Below are positions 42,301 through 50,943 of a stretch of 64,000 bases of DNA, in pieces. The DNA lies in NCBI GenBank assembly GCA_947462335.1, contig OX381718.1, forward strand, positions 44,640,281-44,704,280, written 5' to 3'. This DNA comes from Harmothoe impar (lineage: Eukaryota > Annelida > Polychaeta > Phyllodocida > Polynoidae). How positions within the stretch are numbered: position 1 is the stretch's first letter; each line of letters opens with the position of its first letter. Under the pieces are notes generated by a model. It was not told the origin of the DNA, made no database searches, and saw nothing but the letters and a program-made list of their open reading frames with translations. The position numbers and the translations under genes are program-made.

Positions 42301-45300
42301 TTAGGCGGCGTCGGCAAACCCTATTAATGTTTTCGTTTTCCATGAGCGCCCCATGGGGTGCCTGTGACGTCACCAGGACAGATTGTGGTCATGAAAATAA
42401 GACTGGTGCCATGCCGTAGTCGTAGACAGGGTATAGTGTAGATCTAGATAATGGGCCTAAATTTCCGTAATACTAGACTACATCCGGAATCCTTTATGTT
42501 ATTTTGCACAGATTAGATGTCTACTACGGTCGCACCAGTCTTATTTTCATGACCTCAAGCTGTCCTGGTGACGTCACAGTGATGCAAGGGGCGCCCATCG
42601 AAAACAAAAACAGTAATCGCGTTTGCAGAGAGAATTTAGGCAGATATTTGTAACCAAAATATTTCATTTTTCATATTTGAAGATCGATTAACAGCCTCGT
42701 ATAACTCACTTGATATAGGATGGCTTCTAAATGATTGAATTCCCATCATAACACGGCCCATTTCTAGACGGTAGTTTCGGCAAGGTACCCACAGGGGGCG
42801 CCACTGGTGGGCGCCATTAGCAGACCGATTACTGCGGCCACTGTAGTCCTAGGGACTATGCCGTCGCCGCCCGCTAGCAATAGTCCTGGGGACTAGATAT
42901 ATAGTCCTACTACTCCTACGGACTATAGATGTAATCCTAGGGACTATAGGGCTATATTTATATACTACCAGCAAACCCAACCGTGGTCAAAGCCACATTT
43001 TTCTTGTTTATGTTACAATCCAAGTCTAGAATTAGATATAATCATAATTGATTAAATAAAAGGATACAATGTCGGCCTCCTTCTCCCTAATGAGCACGTT
43101 GATGGCCTCTGTGTCCTCATCCAACTGCTTCCGGTCAGGGGGGCGCAGGCGCCGGGGGTCCACTGGGGAGGGAAAGTAAAAGAAAGTCATGAAGAAGACA
43201 TATAACTATGTCAAAACATTGGTTAATTCTACATGCCATACTAACAACGTAAGTAACATTAACCTACACCTACAGCCATGAATTTCGTGTCGGTTTTTAT
43301 GTATAAAGGATATACTAGACCCTTATAAAAATGTTTGTGTCCGTCGATTTTTAAAAGGCCGTGTCGCCCGTGTCGATTTTTAAAAGGGCTGTGTCACCCG
43401 TGTCGATTTTTACCCATGTAGTTACTCACCACGGCTGCATATATGCATCAATACAACCAAAGGCATGATACACTAAGGCATCATGCCATCCTTAAAGGGT
43501 TAAGGAAATCTCTGGTTGATACAGATAATGGTGTTACTACAGATAGCGGTTGTCAGGCCAAGCACTATCTGTATCAAGGTGCCTAAATGTTTTCAAAGGG
43601 AGTATGATGCCCACAACCCTCTCCTACCGTGATGTCCTGCCCTACAATTGACCTACACATGTGCCCCAATTATATCTTGACCTTAGTGTACCTTTCCTAA
43701 ATTGCCTGGTCCCCTAAGGCCTAAAAAAAAAATTGTGTTCCGGTAACATGGCCTAAAAAGAAGAGGGTCGGTAGGTCGGATTTTTTTTTTAAACTTTTTT
43801 TTTTGAGTAAAAAGGTCAATTTTAGGAGTAAAAACACCAAAAATGTCCTAAAAAAACAACAAAACAACAAAAATGTCCAAAAAAATTAGGGTCGGCCCCA
43901 AAAATGGAGGGTCGGTCGGGATACCGGAACACAACTTTTTTTTTTAGGCCCAATGGTATGGTTGATAAAGATAGCATTGATACTACAGATAGCGGTTGTC
44001 AAGCTTACCACTTTCTGTATCAAGGTGCCTAAAAAGTTTGACAACAAAAAATGTCACTGGCAACATTTTACCATCAAAATAGGTGCTGTCACCTTATTCA
44101 TGGCCAAAAAACTGCCATTATTGCTTGGAAACAAAACAATGGCGAACTTGGTGGCCATTTTTTTTTTAGGAAATTCAAATTTTCATGACTTTTGGCACCT
44201 TACTTACCATTTTCCGGAAATTAGACTTCTTTATGGTTTTCTTTACGAGTTTCTAGACAAATTAGCCAGGTTTTGGAAACTTGACATTTTCCTGATTCTT
44301 TACACTTTTCTCACGAAATTGGCCATTCTAAGGTCATTTGACATTTTCATGACTTTTTACATTTTTCTTGCGAAATTGGCCAGTCTTTTTTGGGAAATTT
44401 GACTTTTAAACAGGCTGTAACACTTTTCTCGCCATATTGGCCATTCTAATTTGACTTTAATATCATTTTTGGCACTTTTCTGGCCAAATTTCAGGGGAAA
44501 TGATGTTTTCAAAAAGAAAAAATTCTTTTTCTCAACAAATCTGCTATTTTCCAGAAATAAAAAACATCATTTTTTTCAGATTATATCAATGTTTGAAACA
44601 AAGTCCTTGTCAAACCAATTTTGATAAACTTAGCATTGAGAGGAACACCAGGTATGCTTGATACAGATAACACCTTGTTGATACACATAGCCTTTTTTTT
44701 TTATACACATAGCGGTTGGATGGTCAACCTTTATATGTAGTTGATACATATAGCAGTTATGATACAGATAGCGGTTACACATCCCTCCACGCCCCCACCT
44801 AATACATTTTTTTGTATTGCTAACAAATGACCATTCCCTCATGACATTAAAGACCGGTGTAACAAGAATTGCGGTTGTTGCCGCGTAAAAAAATGCCTCA
44901 GGCATTTTTATACGCGGCAACAACCGCAATTCTTGCATTTGAAGGAACACAATGTCTACATGGTTGATATTTTGTAGGGGACCCATTCAAGACACCATAT
45001 ACACAGGGCGGGAAGATGATATAACTGACAGATGTGACACAACAGGGTAAAACGTGCAATTACAGGGATTTAGTGTAATATACAGCCACTAGGTGGCCGC
45101 CAGTGCAGCAGCACTAATAGAACCATTGAATTCCTTTAGTCCATGTTAGGGGGGTAGGTAGGATTATAATCAACCTCAGGAGCATGGAAATGGGTGTTGC
45201 TAGGCAGATAAACAATTAGAATAGCTGTTGCTAGGCAACCAGCTGTCTTAGCAACAAACCAATAAAACCATTGAATTCCTTGGGTCCATGTTAGGGGGGG

Positions 45301-48300
45301 TAGGTATGATCATAATCAACCTCAGGACCATGGAAATGGGTGTTGCTAGGCAGATAAACAATTAGAATAGCTGTTGCTAGACAACCAGCTGTCTTAGCAA
45401 CAAAATAATAGAACCATTGAATTCCTTGGGTCCATGTTAGGGGGGGTAGGTACGGTTATAATCAACCTCAGGATCATGGAAATGGGTGTTGCTAGGCAGA
45501 TAAACAATTAGAATAGCTGTTGCTAGGTATCCAGCTGTCTTAGCAACAAACCAATGAAACCATTGAATTCCTTGGGTCCATGTTAGGGGGGGTAGGTAGG
45601 ATTATAATCAACCTCAGGAGCATGGAAAATGGTGTTGCTAGGCAGATAAACAATTAGAATAGCTGTTGCTAGGTAACCAGCTGTCTTAGCAACAAAATAA
45701 TAGAACCATTGAATTCCTTGGGTCCATGTCAGGGGGGGTAGGTACGATTATAATCAACCTCAGGAGCATGGAAATGGGTGTTGCTAGGCAGATAAACAAT
45801 TAGAATAGCTGTTGCTAGGCAACCAGCTGTCTTAGCAACCAACCAATAGAACCATTGAATTCCTTGGGTCCATGTTAGGGGGTATGGGTATGCTTATGAT
45901 CAACCTCAGGATCGAAGGTTGATTAATATTAATTTTATCATTATATGCATAAATTTGTGTTGTGACACCTTAAAACAAAATGGCGGCACCCCTTAAAACA
46001 AAATGGCGGCACCCGTGCTGACTTCCTGTCAAATGAAAACAATATAATGCCTCAACCTGGTAGTTCGCAAGCTCACCACCAGGGCCCCTCCGGGGCCTTT
46101 CGGCCTTAAATAATGCCTCAACCTGGTAGTTCGCAAGCTCACCACCAGGGCCCCTCCGGGGCCTTTCGGCCTTAAAAAAGCTAATTGTTTAAACTCCATA
46201 CTCCAATAGGGAATGAGTCTCAGAACTTTCAAATTGTATTGATGTTCTTGCCATGCCACCGGTAGGTACTTGCTATTCTTTGTATAGTTCTTACGTATTG
46301 AGGAAAGGTATTCTTTGTCTTGGCGTTGTCTACTATGGGTAAATATTATAGAAGTACAAAATGGTAACACGTAACACCCATTCAGTCAGTTACCCTAGGT
46401 TAAAGTTGTCAGAACGCCTTCCTGCCCCCCTCCCCCCACTTTTCCTACGCCACTGCCACATACCCGGTATGTATATGTTCAATCAATGTCGACGGTTATC
46501 CACTGGTCCCCACTGAAAATACCATGATGTACCCCATGTTGATATTGATCTGTTAAGGTGTTACGGTACTAATTGGCACAGTGATGTTCTAATATTTTCC
46601 TCTTTTTCACTTTCAAGTGGCTCCAAATGTGGTTCAAAATTTGATGGCCTTCATAAATGACGCCTTAAACAAAAGCTGACGTCATTTCCGATCTTTTAAA
46701 AATGTCTGTCAATAGCGGAGTCAGATTAGATTTTGGCTAGTTGCCATGGAAAAAGCATAGTCTGAATATGATCAATTTTTCAAGTGCCCCACCGACCTGT
46801 GACCTTGACTTTGACCTCCAAGCGTAACCCCTTGGTTACCATGGATACCAAAAACGTTTTAAAACATTTTTAAAACTAAGCATTGCCCATCCTTTGGTAT
46901 GCATATTATTACTCCCAGTCAAAAATGAGGTCTCTAGCACTGATTATATCCACTAGAAGTCCGTTTTTAGTAGGGACTATTTGGCTGCCCTAGGTTTTCT
47001 GGGCGGATTAGTACCGTGACACCTTAATGGAATTTGCATATTGGAACATGATCAAGTGTACCTGTGAGCCATCTTTTCAATTTCACTCTCTTAAAGGTAT
47101 CCTGAAGTGCCACATAAGACTCAGGGAGGACCCTGAGTCAATAAAGAGCTCTGCCTATACTTATTACTTCCTAGTTGAGGGGAAGAGCTCCTCTGGGGAA
47201 TTCCCAAATACAGATTGAAAGGTCGTGGTCCAGGAGGAAAACCATGGTCTAATATTTCGTGATTGTTTGCTTCCGATTTTAGAGAAGGCAATTTTGGCAA
47301 GAGAAGAAGGGGGCGGAGTGTCTCCGACACTTCCTATCTATCCTAATAAAATTGTACTAATTAGAATCAAAAACACACATCTGTGCAGGCCTTATAAAGG
47401 GGTAGACACTTATGCCGGTTAGAAACTAAAGTTGGGAGGTCGGAGGTCATTATATTGAATCAAGGAGTTTGACAAATAATCCCTTAAGGACAATGATTGC
47501 TGACAGGGGTGAGGACAGATTTGGACCCGCTGCCCCCCCCCCTCCCGCACACCCACAAGGGTCGCTATATGACAGTGACAGTTCAGTGGAATCTTAGCCA
47601 AACCCACAGACAAGTTATGACTTCCTAGATCGGGATAAAAGCTCGTGTGGGGAATTCCCAAACACAGACTTTAGATAGATTTTGGAGGATTGCTAGAGAT
47701 GGTTTTAGATTCTCATCCTTGAAATCAAAGGGTTTAAACTTAAAGGGGAGGGGCCCAACGTTGGTAAGCCCTCGAATACCGGTTCATGGAAAGGGGCGGT
47801 GGCAAAAAAAATCCAACAACCCCGATCATATTACAATTGTTAAAATGTCTATCAAGTAGTTTTGCTAGGTAGGGTCAGTGACTGGAAACGAACATATTAT
47901 TTAAGGCCCCGTCGGAAACACTTTTTCATGGTTTATACAGGGGTCGACCAAAGTCAGGAAGTCAATGAATGAGGCCAAAAAAAAAGAGGTGTGTTTCCAG
48001 TAACATGGTCCCCGGCCGGTCAGATCTTTTTTTTTTTGATTTTTTTTTTTTGGGGCTTCCTCCCCTGAAGACCTGTGATTACCGTGAATTCCTGAGTATT
48101 TGATTAGAATTTTTTTTTAATCCAGCAGGGGTGGTGCCCAGACCCCCAAGATTTCCCTCTGGGTCCATTGTCTGATATTCCGGTTATCTATTTTTGGGGA
48201 AAAATTGACTTTTCACTCTAAAATCGTTAATAATTGTCTGATTTACAGACTGAAATATGGCTTAAAAAACAAACCTTTTTTTTTTGGCCTGAACAACATT

Positions 48301-49955
48301 GATGCTCAACCCATTAAGCTCCGCAAAGTGCTTTAATGAAGTATGCCCTTTGACAGGCTTTGTGACCATGAATATTGATGCATCATGCACAGCTTTTGAG
48401 AGTGTATCAATCCCATAGGGCTCACTTCTTGACGAAAATATTTAGTGTATAGATCTAATACAATACAGCAGTATGCCTCTCTTAAAGTTGAAATTTATTT
48501 CTTCCATCACCCCAGTACGTGGTGCATTGATTGATCCAAAGTATATCTCAGTGGTCTGTGGTATAAAGTATGATGAGTCATGTAGGTCGGGTTGGGTTTA
48601 TCCACACTGCCTTAGCTACCTCCCTCTCCCACCAGCCTCCTGTTTATACCTATTGAACCGTCATCCCAGTAGATACCTGCAGTATGTACGGGCTTATCGA
48701 TCCTGGGATGGGCTGTCTAGGCCAAGTCAGTTCTGCATGGCTTATCTGAATCTGTGTAATGGAAGATTATTCTTGTCTTTATACTACAAAATGTACATGG
48801 AGTACTCGATCGGTACTTTTCACATAAGCCTATAGGCCTACAGGTAGGCCTACATTGCTTATGTACCGGTATCTTATAATAATAATGGGAGTGGGATGCA
48901 GTCACAATGGATAACATTGGTGAAAAACTGCAACTTGAAACTTAGCTAATGTGGTGACTTGTCAACTATTTCATTCTTTAACCTACCAGTATCGACAATA
49001 ACCTCTGGAGTTCTTCCCCTTAACTTAAGAGACCTGAAAATTTTGACCCCTTGAAGGGGGGGGGGGCAAAAAAATGTCATCTGTTTTCGTCGAAAAAAGC
49101 CTGCATGGCGTTACTATGCTTCAAAGTTTATAGGGGGAGGGGGGGGGGGGGGTCAACCCCTCTTGCTATAAAATGGTCACTCCCTAATTACAACTGCTCC
49201 ACTTCAACTTGAACTGGAGGGGATGGGGGGGGGGGGGGAACTTCACCCCCTTTGCTATAAAATGGTCACTCCCTAATTACAACTGCTCCACTTCAACTTG
49301 AACTGGAACAGTTGGAAGTTTAACTTCAAGTGTTAAAAGAAGAAAGAGAGATCACCCTGGTCATATTTCACTTAAGTGCAAGTAGATTGATAGGCTACAA
49401 TGCTTTAATATCAATATTAGAAGAGGAGAAACTATCTTTTTTTTTGAGTGGCCTTATTAAACCGGGCTTAAAGGCGCACTGAACCCACGACGTCATTTGC
49501 GTACAAAACTTCCCCATCCAACGGCAGGGTTAGGTCCTGGGTTCAGAGCGCCTTTAAAAGCTAAATATGTATAACATAAGACTGCAATGTCTCACTGAAA
49601 GTCTGATTCTGAATAGCTGAACTTGTGAAGCCTGAAGGCTGAATTAAACAGTGCCTGTCAGTGGCAGTTTTAGGCAGTAATTTTGAGTTTCTATAGATGT
49701 ACTTCATTACATGTCACATAATCTATCATTCTACACCACACACACTTCGATTTGTAAACCGAACAACAGATCTTATGTGTGCCATCAATGACAGCAACTC
49801 TGACAGCTGACTCAACTTCAAGTCAAAATACCTCTCCCAACACAAACAAGCCAAAACAAACACAAACTTCTCTCCCCTGTCAAACTGACGTGGACTTCGG
49901 CATCCTCCTTACCTGTCTCTTCCCGCTCAGACATCTCTGCCGGCGTCTCAGCCAT
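33307..49955 (-). CDS. Bfr1-like (nuclear segregation protein type) coiled-coil protein, 11 coding exons
   Basis: Coding exons in transcript order: 49955-49913, 43162-43068, 41936-41799, 41259-41087, 40695-40623, 39414-39318, 38500-38332, 37912-37725, 37288-37152, 36249-36133, 33918-33307. Phases fit at every GT-AG junction: 1842 nt, 613 aa. Residues about 15-265 are charged coiled coil, opening with LRPPDRKQLDEDTEAINVLI and including INEAIRRLDHQLKTNN, EEKKIVAEIDRMKRSKKALV and LDVLYERRRNIIAEFKRSEQ. This layout (RP-D motif, RMKRSKK, paired ERR...I/L blocks) recalls yeast Bfr1, an mRNP/ER-associated protein, and related plant and protist proteins. Residues 326-371 carry EGMYVLRKKEDDQFLFGG then a basic patch (RSRPNKRSKRDKRKG). 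The last 200 residues are disordered and rich in Pro, Ser, Gly and His. I recall no clear human orthologue. The family call comes from pattern memory; the gene model is firmer. Weakest junction: the exon 3 acceptor at 41936, which lacks a good pyrimidine tract. Confidence 0.75.
34212..35022. repeat. 129-bp minisatellite, about 6 units
   Basis: The word GACAATCTTGAGTTTTTGG (or close) recurs at 34341, 34470, 34599, 34728, 34857 and 34986, exactly 129 bp apart. Each unit has two GCCATCTTGG words. 129 is 43 codons, which explains the long plus-strand open frame (34578-35096); I do not consider it a gene. It lies in the last intron of the Bfr1-like gene. Confidence 0.95.
35022..35375. repeat. Polypurine tract (GGGAGGAGG/GGGGGAGAA), ~350 bp
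   Basis: The plus strand is almost entirely A and G, with GGAGGAGG and GGGCAGAGGGAGG words repeated and runs of up to ten G. The minus strand is the transcribed sense for the surrounding intron, so the RNA is C/U rich. Potential triplex or quadruplex former. Confidence 0.85.
36470..36650. mobile_element. Palindromic element (GGGTTATTTCAC core)
   Basis: CAAAGGCACACTCGTTTCTG pairs with CAGAAACTTGTGCACCTTTG. Next, TTTTGAAGGGTTATTTCAC pairs with GTGAAATAACCCTCCAAAAG, and TTGACCCTCGGGCCG pairs with CGGCCCGAGGGTCAA. Three nested inverted pairs make an almost perfect hairpin of about 150 bp. AAAAATAAACACAAA just before it also precedes the 39118-39285 element. Confidence 0.8.
37309..37376. mobile_element. 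TTAACCC-family MITE, left fragment
   Basis: It has TTAACCCTGTGAAGCCTGCA, TAATGCTTTAATGTGC and CGTCGTCATGATACATGAACG, then stops. It begins 20 bp outside exon 9 of the Bfr1-like gene. Confidence 0.65.
37430..37575. repeat. G/T-rich degenerate repeat (GTATGTGGGGTTGGG)
   Basis: About 145 bp of GGGGT-type words with variable spacing, including two exact copies of GGGTTAGGTGAGAGTGGG. Four or more G-runs in close succession make a quadruplex possible. Confidence 0.75.
37958..38028. mobile_element. TTAACCC-family MITE core palindrome
   Basis: GATGCATGAATGCAGCCCTG and CAGGGCTGCATTCATGCC flank GCGAGTAACTCGC: a perfect 20-bp-plus stem. It lies 45 bp outside exon 8 of the Bfr1-like gene. No outer TTAA ends. 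Confidence 0.75.
38838..38975. mobile_element. Second copy of the ACTGTGGTCATACTTTA element
   Basis: ATACTGTGGTCATACTTTAG, AGAAATTAAAAATCTGCGAA, AATACCTGTGAAATTGCCG and ACACCCGTGAATACAGTAT match 13000-13135. Here the right end ATACAGTAT does mirror the left ATACTGT, so the family has short terminal inverted repeats. Confidence 0.65.
39118..39285. mobile_element. Palindromic element related to 36470-36650
   Basis: CACAAATGCCAACTACCGGT and CGGTATCAATGGCCATTGGC frame inverted GGGGCTGGGGCATATGC / GCATATGCC-type sequence. It shares AAAAATAAACACAAA with 36470-36650 at the left edge. Confidence 0.65.
40005..40495. mobile_element. TTAACCC-family MITE fragment carrying a nested CAGTGTTGCCG MITE
   Basis: Family sequence GCACTTTAATGCATTATGCC stops at 40030 and resumes at 40420 as TATGCCTTTTACCATCATGA. 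The break is filled by 40031-40419. The repeated TATGCC on both sides is a target duplication, so the guest inserted into an existing copy. Confidence 0.8.
40031..40419. mobile_element. CAGTGTTGCCG MITE, copy 2 (389 bp)
   Basis: The ends CAGTGTTGCCGAAAACTTTT and ATTTCGGCAACACTG match copies 1 and 3. TATGCC duplicates the host sequence on either side. The interior has ACACAGGCCAT-type repeats. Confidence 0.85.
40498..40590. repeat. Palindrome with GGGTTATTTCACC core
   Basis: GGCTGGGTTATTTCACCAGT and ACAAGTGAAATAACCCAGTC form a stem, with GAAGGTG...CACCTTC inside. The GTGAAATAACCC word is shared with 12739-12811 and 36470-36650. Confidence 0.75.
41563..41732. mobile_element. TACCGTATTCGACG MITE, diverged copy 2
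   Basis: Left TTATTCGACGTAATAAGTGC and right GATTATTACGTCAAATAGGG are degraded versions of the family ends. It is in intron 3 of the Bfr1-like gene. Confidence 0.65.
42246..42321. repeat. GC-rich hairpin
   Basis: GGGTTTGCCTGCCGCGG at the left pairs with GGCGGCGTCGGCAAACCC at the right, with GGCGCCGCC inside. The open frame across it has no protein support. Confidence 0.6.
42327..42612. mobile_element. ~285-bp MITE with long inverted ends and paired TGACGTCA
   Basis: Left GTTTTCGTTTTCCATGAGCG ... TGTGACGTCACCAGGACA ... TCATGAAAATAAGACTGGTG pairs with right CACCAGTCTTATTTTCATGA ... TGTCCTGGTGACGTCACA ... CGAAAACAAAAAC. The inverted arms extend roughly 95 bp each. Each arm contains one full cAMP-response-type TGACGTCA palindrome. 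Confidence 0.85.
42842..42950. repeat. Cluster of TAGTCCTAGGGACTA palindromes
   Basis: Four variants of TAGTCCT(A/G)GGGACTA or CCTACGGACTATA occur in about 110 bp, each self-complementary. No function is apparent. Confidence 0.7.
43425..43503. mobile_element. TTAACCC-family MITE fragment
   Basis: GTTACTCACCACGGCTGCAT, AAAGGCATGATACACTAAGG and the end CCTTAAAGGGTTAA identify a right-hand fragment with its terminal TTAA. Confidence 0.65.
43515..44040. repeat. Duplicated GATACAGATAGCGGTTGTCA blocks
   Basis: CTACAGATAGCGGTTGTCA plus CTGTATCAAGGTGCCTAAA occurs at 43540-43590 and again at 43984-44035. Shorter ACAGATAGCGGTT copies follow at 44700-44775. In each, ATACAGATA and TATCTGTATC are inverted partners. 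Confidence 0.7.
43718..43950. mobile_element. 233-bp MITE (GGCCTAAAAAAAAAATTGTG ends)
   Basis: GGCCTAAAAAAAAAATTGTG then TTCCGGTA at the left pairs with TACCGGAACACAA then TTTTTTTTTTTAGGCC at the right. A similar left end (GGCCAAAAAAAAAGAGGTG...GTAACATGG) is at about 47972-48010, suggesting another copy. Confidence 0.8.
44041..44560. repeat. Degenerate repeat of TTTTCTCGCGAAATTGGCCA-like words
   Basis: Units of about 65-75 bp (CACTTTTCT(C/G)GCCAAATT, GACATTTTCATGACTTTT) repeat with heavy divergence. The 149-codon open frame over it (43953-44402) reads as repeated Phe/Leu-rich text and starts in an unrelated repeat, so it is not called as a gene. Confidence 0.6.
44863..44935. repeat. Near-perfect 73-bp palindrome
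   Basis: CAAGAATTGCGGTTGTTGCC at the left is exactly complemented by GGCAACAACCGCAATTCTTG at the right. The stem continues through GCGTA / TACGC and AAATGCC / GGCATTT, leaving a 3-nt loop. The arms are about 35 bp with at most one length difference in the A run. Confidence 0.9.
45115..45912. repeat. 146-bp minisatellite, about 5.4 units
   Basis: ACCATTGAATTCCTT starts at 45122, 45267, 45413, 45559, 45705 and 45851 (spacing 145-146). Units contain GTTGCTAGGCAGATAAACAA and CCAGCTGTCTTAGCAACAAA. Divergence between units is a few per cent. Confidence 0.95.
46045..46177. repeat. 66-bp direct duplication
   Basis: TAATGCCTCAACCTGGTAGT through CCTTTCGGCCTTAAA occurs twice with no mismatch (from 46045 and 46111). 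GGGCCCCTCCGGGGCC inside can fold. Just upstream, CTTAAAACAAAATGGCGGCA is also duplicated (45971-46015). Confidence 0.9.
46553..47027. mobile_element. 475-bp inverted-repeat transposon between TTAA sites
   Basis: It starts TTAAGGTGTTACGGTACTAAT and ends ATTAGTACCGTGACACCTTAA. Both flanks are TTAA. No coding capacity. Its ends differ from the other TTAA elements, so it is a separate family. Confidence 0.8.
48308..48425. mobile_element. TTAACCC-family MITE fragment
   Basis: It has AACCCATTAAGCTCCGCAAA, GTGCTTTAATGAAGTATGCC and TGATGCATCATGCACAGC. Only the left half is present. Confidence 0.6.
49136..49312. repeat. 89-bp direct duplication with G-runs
   Basis: GCTATAAAATGGTCACTCCC through CACTTCAACTTGAACTGGA occurs twice, offset by 89 bp, each copy preceded by a run of G. 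G-runs of this type are frequent across the window. Confidence 0.85.
49468..49557. mobile_element. 90-bp minimal inverted-repeat element between TTAA sites
   Basis: TTAAAGGCGCACTGAACCCA and CTGGGTTCAGAGCGCCTTTAA form imperfect inverted ends with TTAA outside both. The interior is only about 45 bp. Confidence 0.75.
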
Positions 49956-50900
49956 TCTGGCACGCGTTCACAACCCAGGCCGGCTTCCTCAGTTGGCGGT
50001 AGACCAACATTTAGACATTATTTCGGGGACATTCAGTCAACCCTGAGTAAAAGTTGGGGGAAGCAGCCATTTTGCACACAAGGTGCGTGCGTATCACGTG
50101 ACCAGCATGTTAGAGACACGTCATTAAAACGTGTGCGCAAGTAGTTCTGGCTGCTTAACCCTTTAAATGGCACAAAGTGCTTTAATGAAATATGCTCACT
50201 GGTTGTAAACTATGCATAAATGCAGTCCTTTAGATTAGACATGACAGGGCAATATTAATGCATGACGACGACCCTTCAAGAGTGTATCACCCCCGTAGGT
50301 TCGGCATGATGAATGATGAAAAGTGCACTAAAGCACTATGCCGGCTTGAAAGGGTTAAATGATCCACGGCATAATTTTCTCACAAGCAGTCATCTCGCCC
50401 AAATACCAGGCAAGAAAAATGATGAAAATGCTCGCCAGGGTTTAATCTACACATCTCTGCGAGTTTCTGGTTGAAAGGGTGCCTAAAATTGCTCAATTTA
50501 AGCCTTAAATTATGTCGCGTCCCTAACTTGGCAGGGGAGACGTAAGCTTTTGGGACACTTCATAATTTCATTGAAATAAATCCGCATCAGATAAAATGTT
50601 TGCGAATGTCACATAATACAGATGGAAGGGATTAATAGAATAACATGTGGCTGTAGTTTGTTAGTAACACGGATGAATAACAGCGCTACATTTATTCACA
50701 GTTTGTAGTTGAATGGGGGACTACTTTCCTGTGAGGACGGTCATAGCGGCGCGGAGGCTCAGTTCGTATTGGATGTTTGGGCGGGAAACAAAGCGACGCC
50801 ATTTTGTTTTGATCGATGTTGGCATCTACCTTCTGCACCGCATTTTCCTGCAATTTTGGACATTACGGGGCCGTAATCTAGACTGAATCTTGATCGTACG
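49956..50900. promoter_or_regulatory. Divergent promoter region of the Bfr1-like gene and RAD21
   Basis: On the Bfr1-like side, TCACGTGA (50094-50101) is a palindromic USF/MITF-type E-box about 140 bp upstream of its ATG. On the RAD21 side, TTTGGGCGGGAAAC (50776-50789) fits an E2F site, ATTGG (50768-50772) is an inverted CCAAT box, and GCCATTTTG (50798-50806) resembles a YY1 site. E2F plus CCAAT is the usual pattern for S/G2-phase genes. A TTAACCC MITE (50155-50358) lies between the two halves. Transcription starts are inferred, not seen. Confidence 0.6.
50155..50358. mobile_element. TTAACCC-family MITE, complete, between two promoters
   Basis: It starts TTAACCCTTTAAATGGCACA and ends CCGGCTTGAAAGGGTTAA. 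TTAA flanks both sides (204 bp). The core is CATAAATGCAGTCC and the inverted GGTTCGGCATGATGAATG. Confidence 0.85.
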
Positions 50901-50943
50901 CTTCTCGGATGATACCAACCAAAGGGTGACAGTTGTAATTAAG
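50770..50943 (+). other. RAD21: Non-coding first exon of RAD21 (5' UTR)
   Basis: GTTGTAATTAAG|GTAAGATTG gives a good 5' splice site at 50943/50944. The next acceptor, TTTTTTCAG|GTGCCGTG at 54403/54404, lies 18 nt before the RAD21 ATG. The start of this exon is a guess from the promoter motifs. The resulting 5' UTR intron is 3.46 kb. Confidence 0.6.

Larger units (their letters stand above)
43163..49912 (-). other. Intron 1 of the Bfr1-like gene (6.7 kb)
   Basis: It joins the 14-codon first exon to the RPPD exon. No further exon is supported. It carries MITEs (43718-43950, 46553-47027, 49468-49557), the 146-bp array, a 66-bp duplication and degenerate low-complexity DNA. Confidence 0.65.

Noticed and set aside
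43953..44402. 149-codon hydrophobic open frame
   Set aside because: It spans a duplicated GATACAGATAGCGG block and a degenerate repeat; the Phe/Leu-rich text repeats with the DNA and has no family resemblance.
45115..45912. CRISPR-like array
   Set aside because: Units are contiguous 146-bp tandem copies without unique spacers, in a eukaryotic intron.
46045..46177. Possible tRNA-derived SINE in the 66-bp duplication
   Set aside because: GGTAGTTCGCAAGCTCACC is only loosely like a B box, and no A box or cloverleaf can be drawn.
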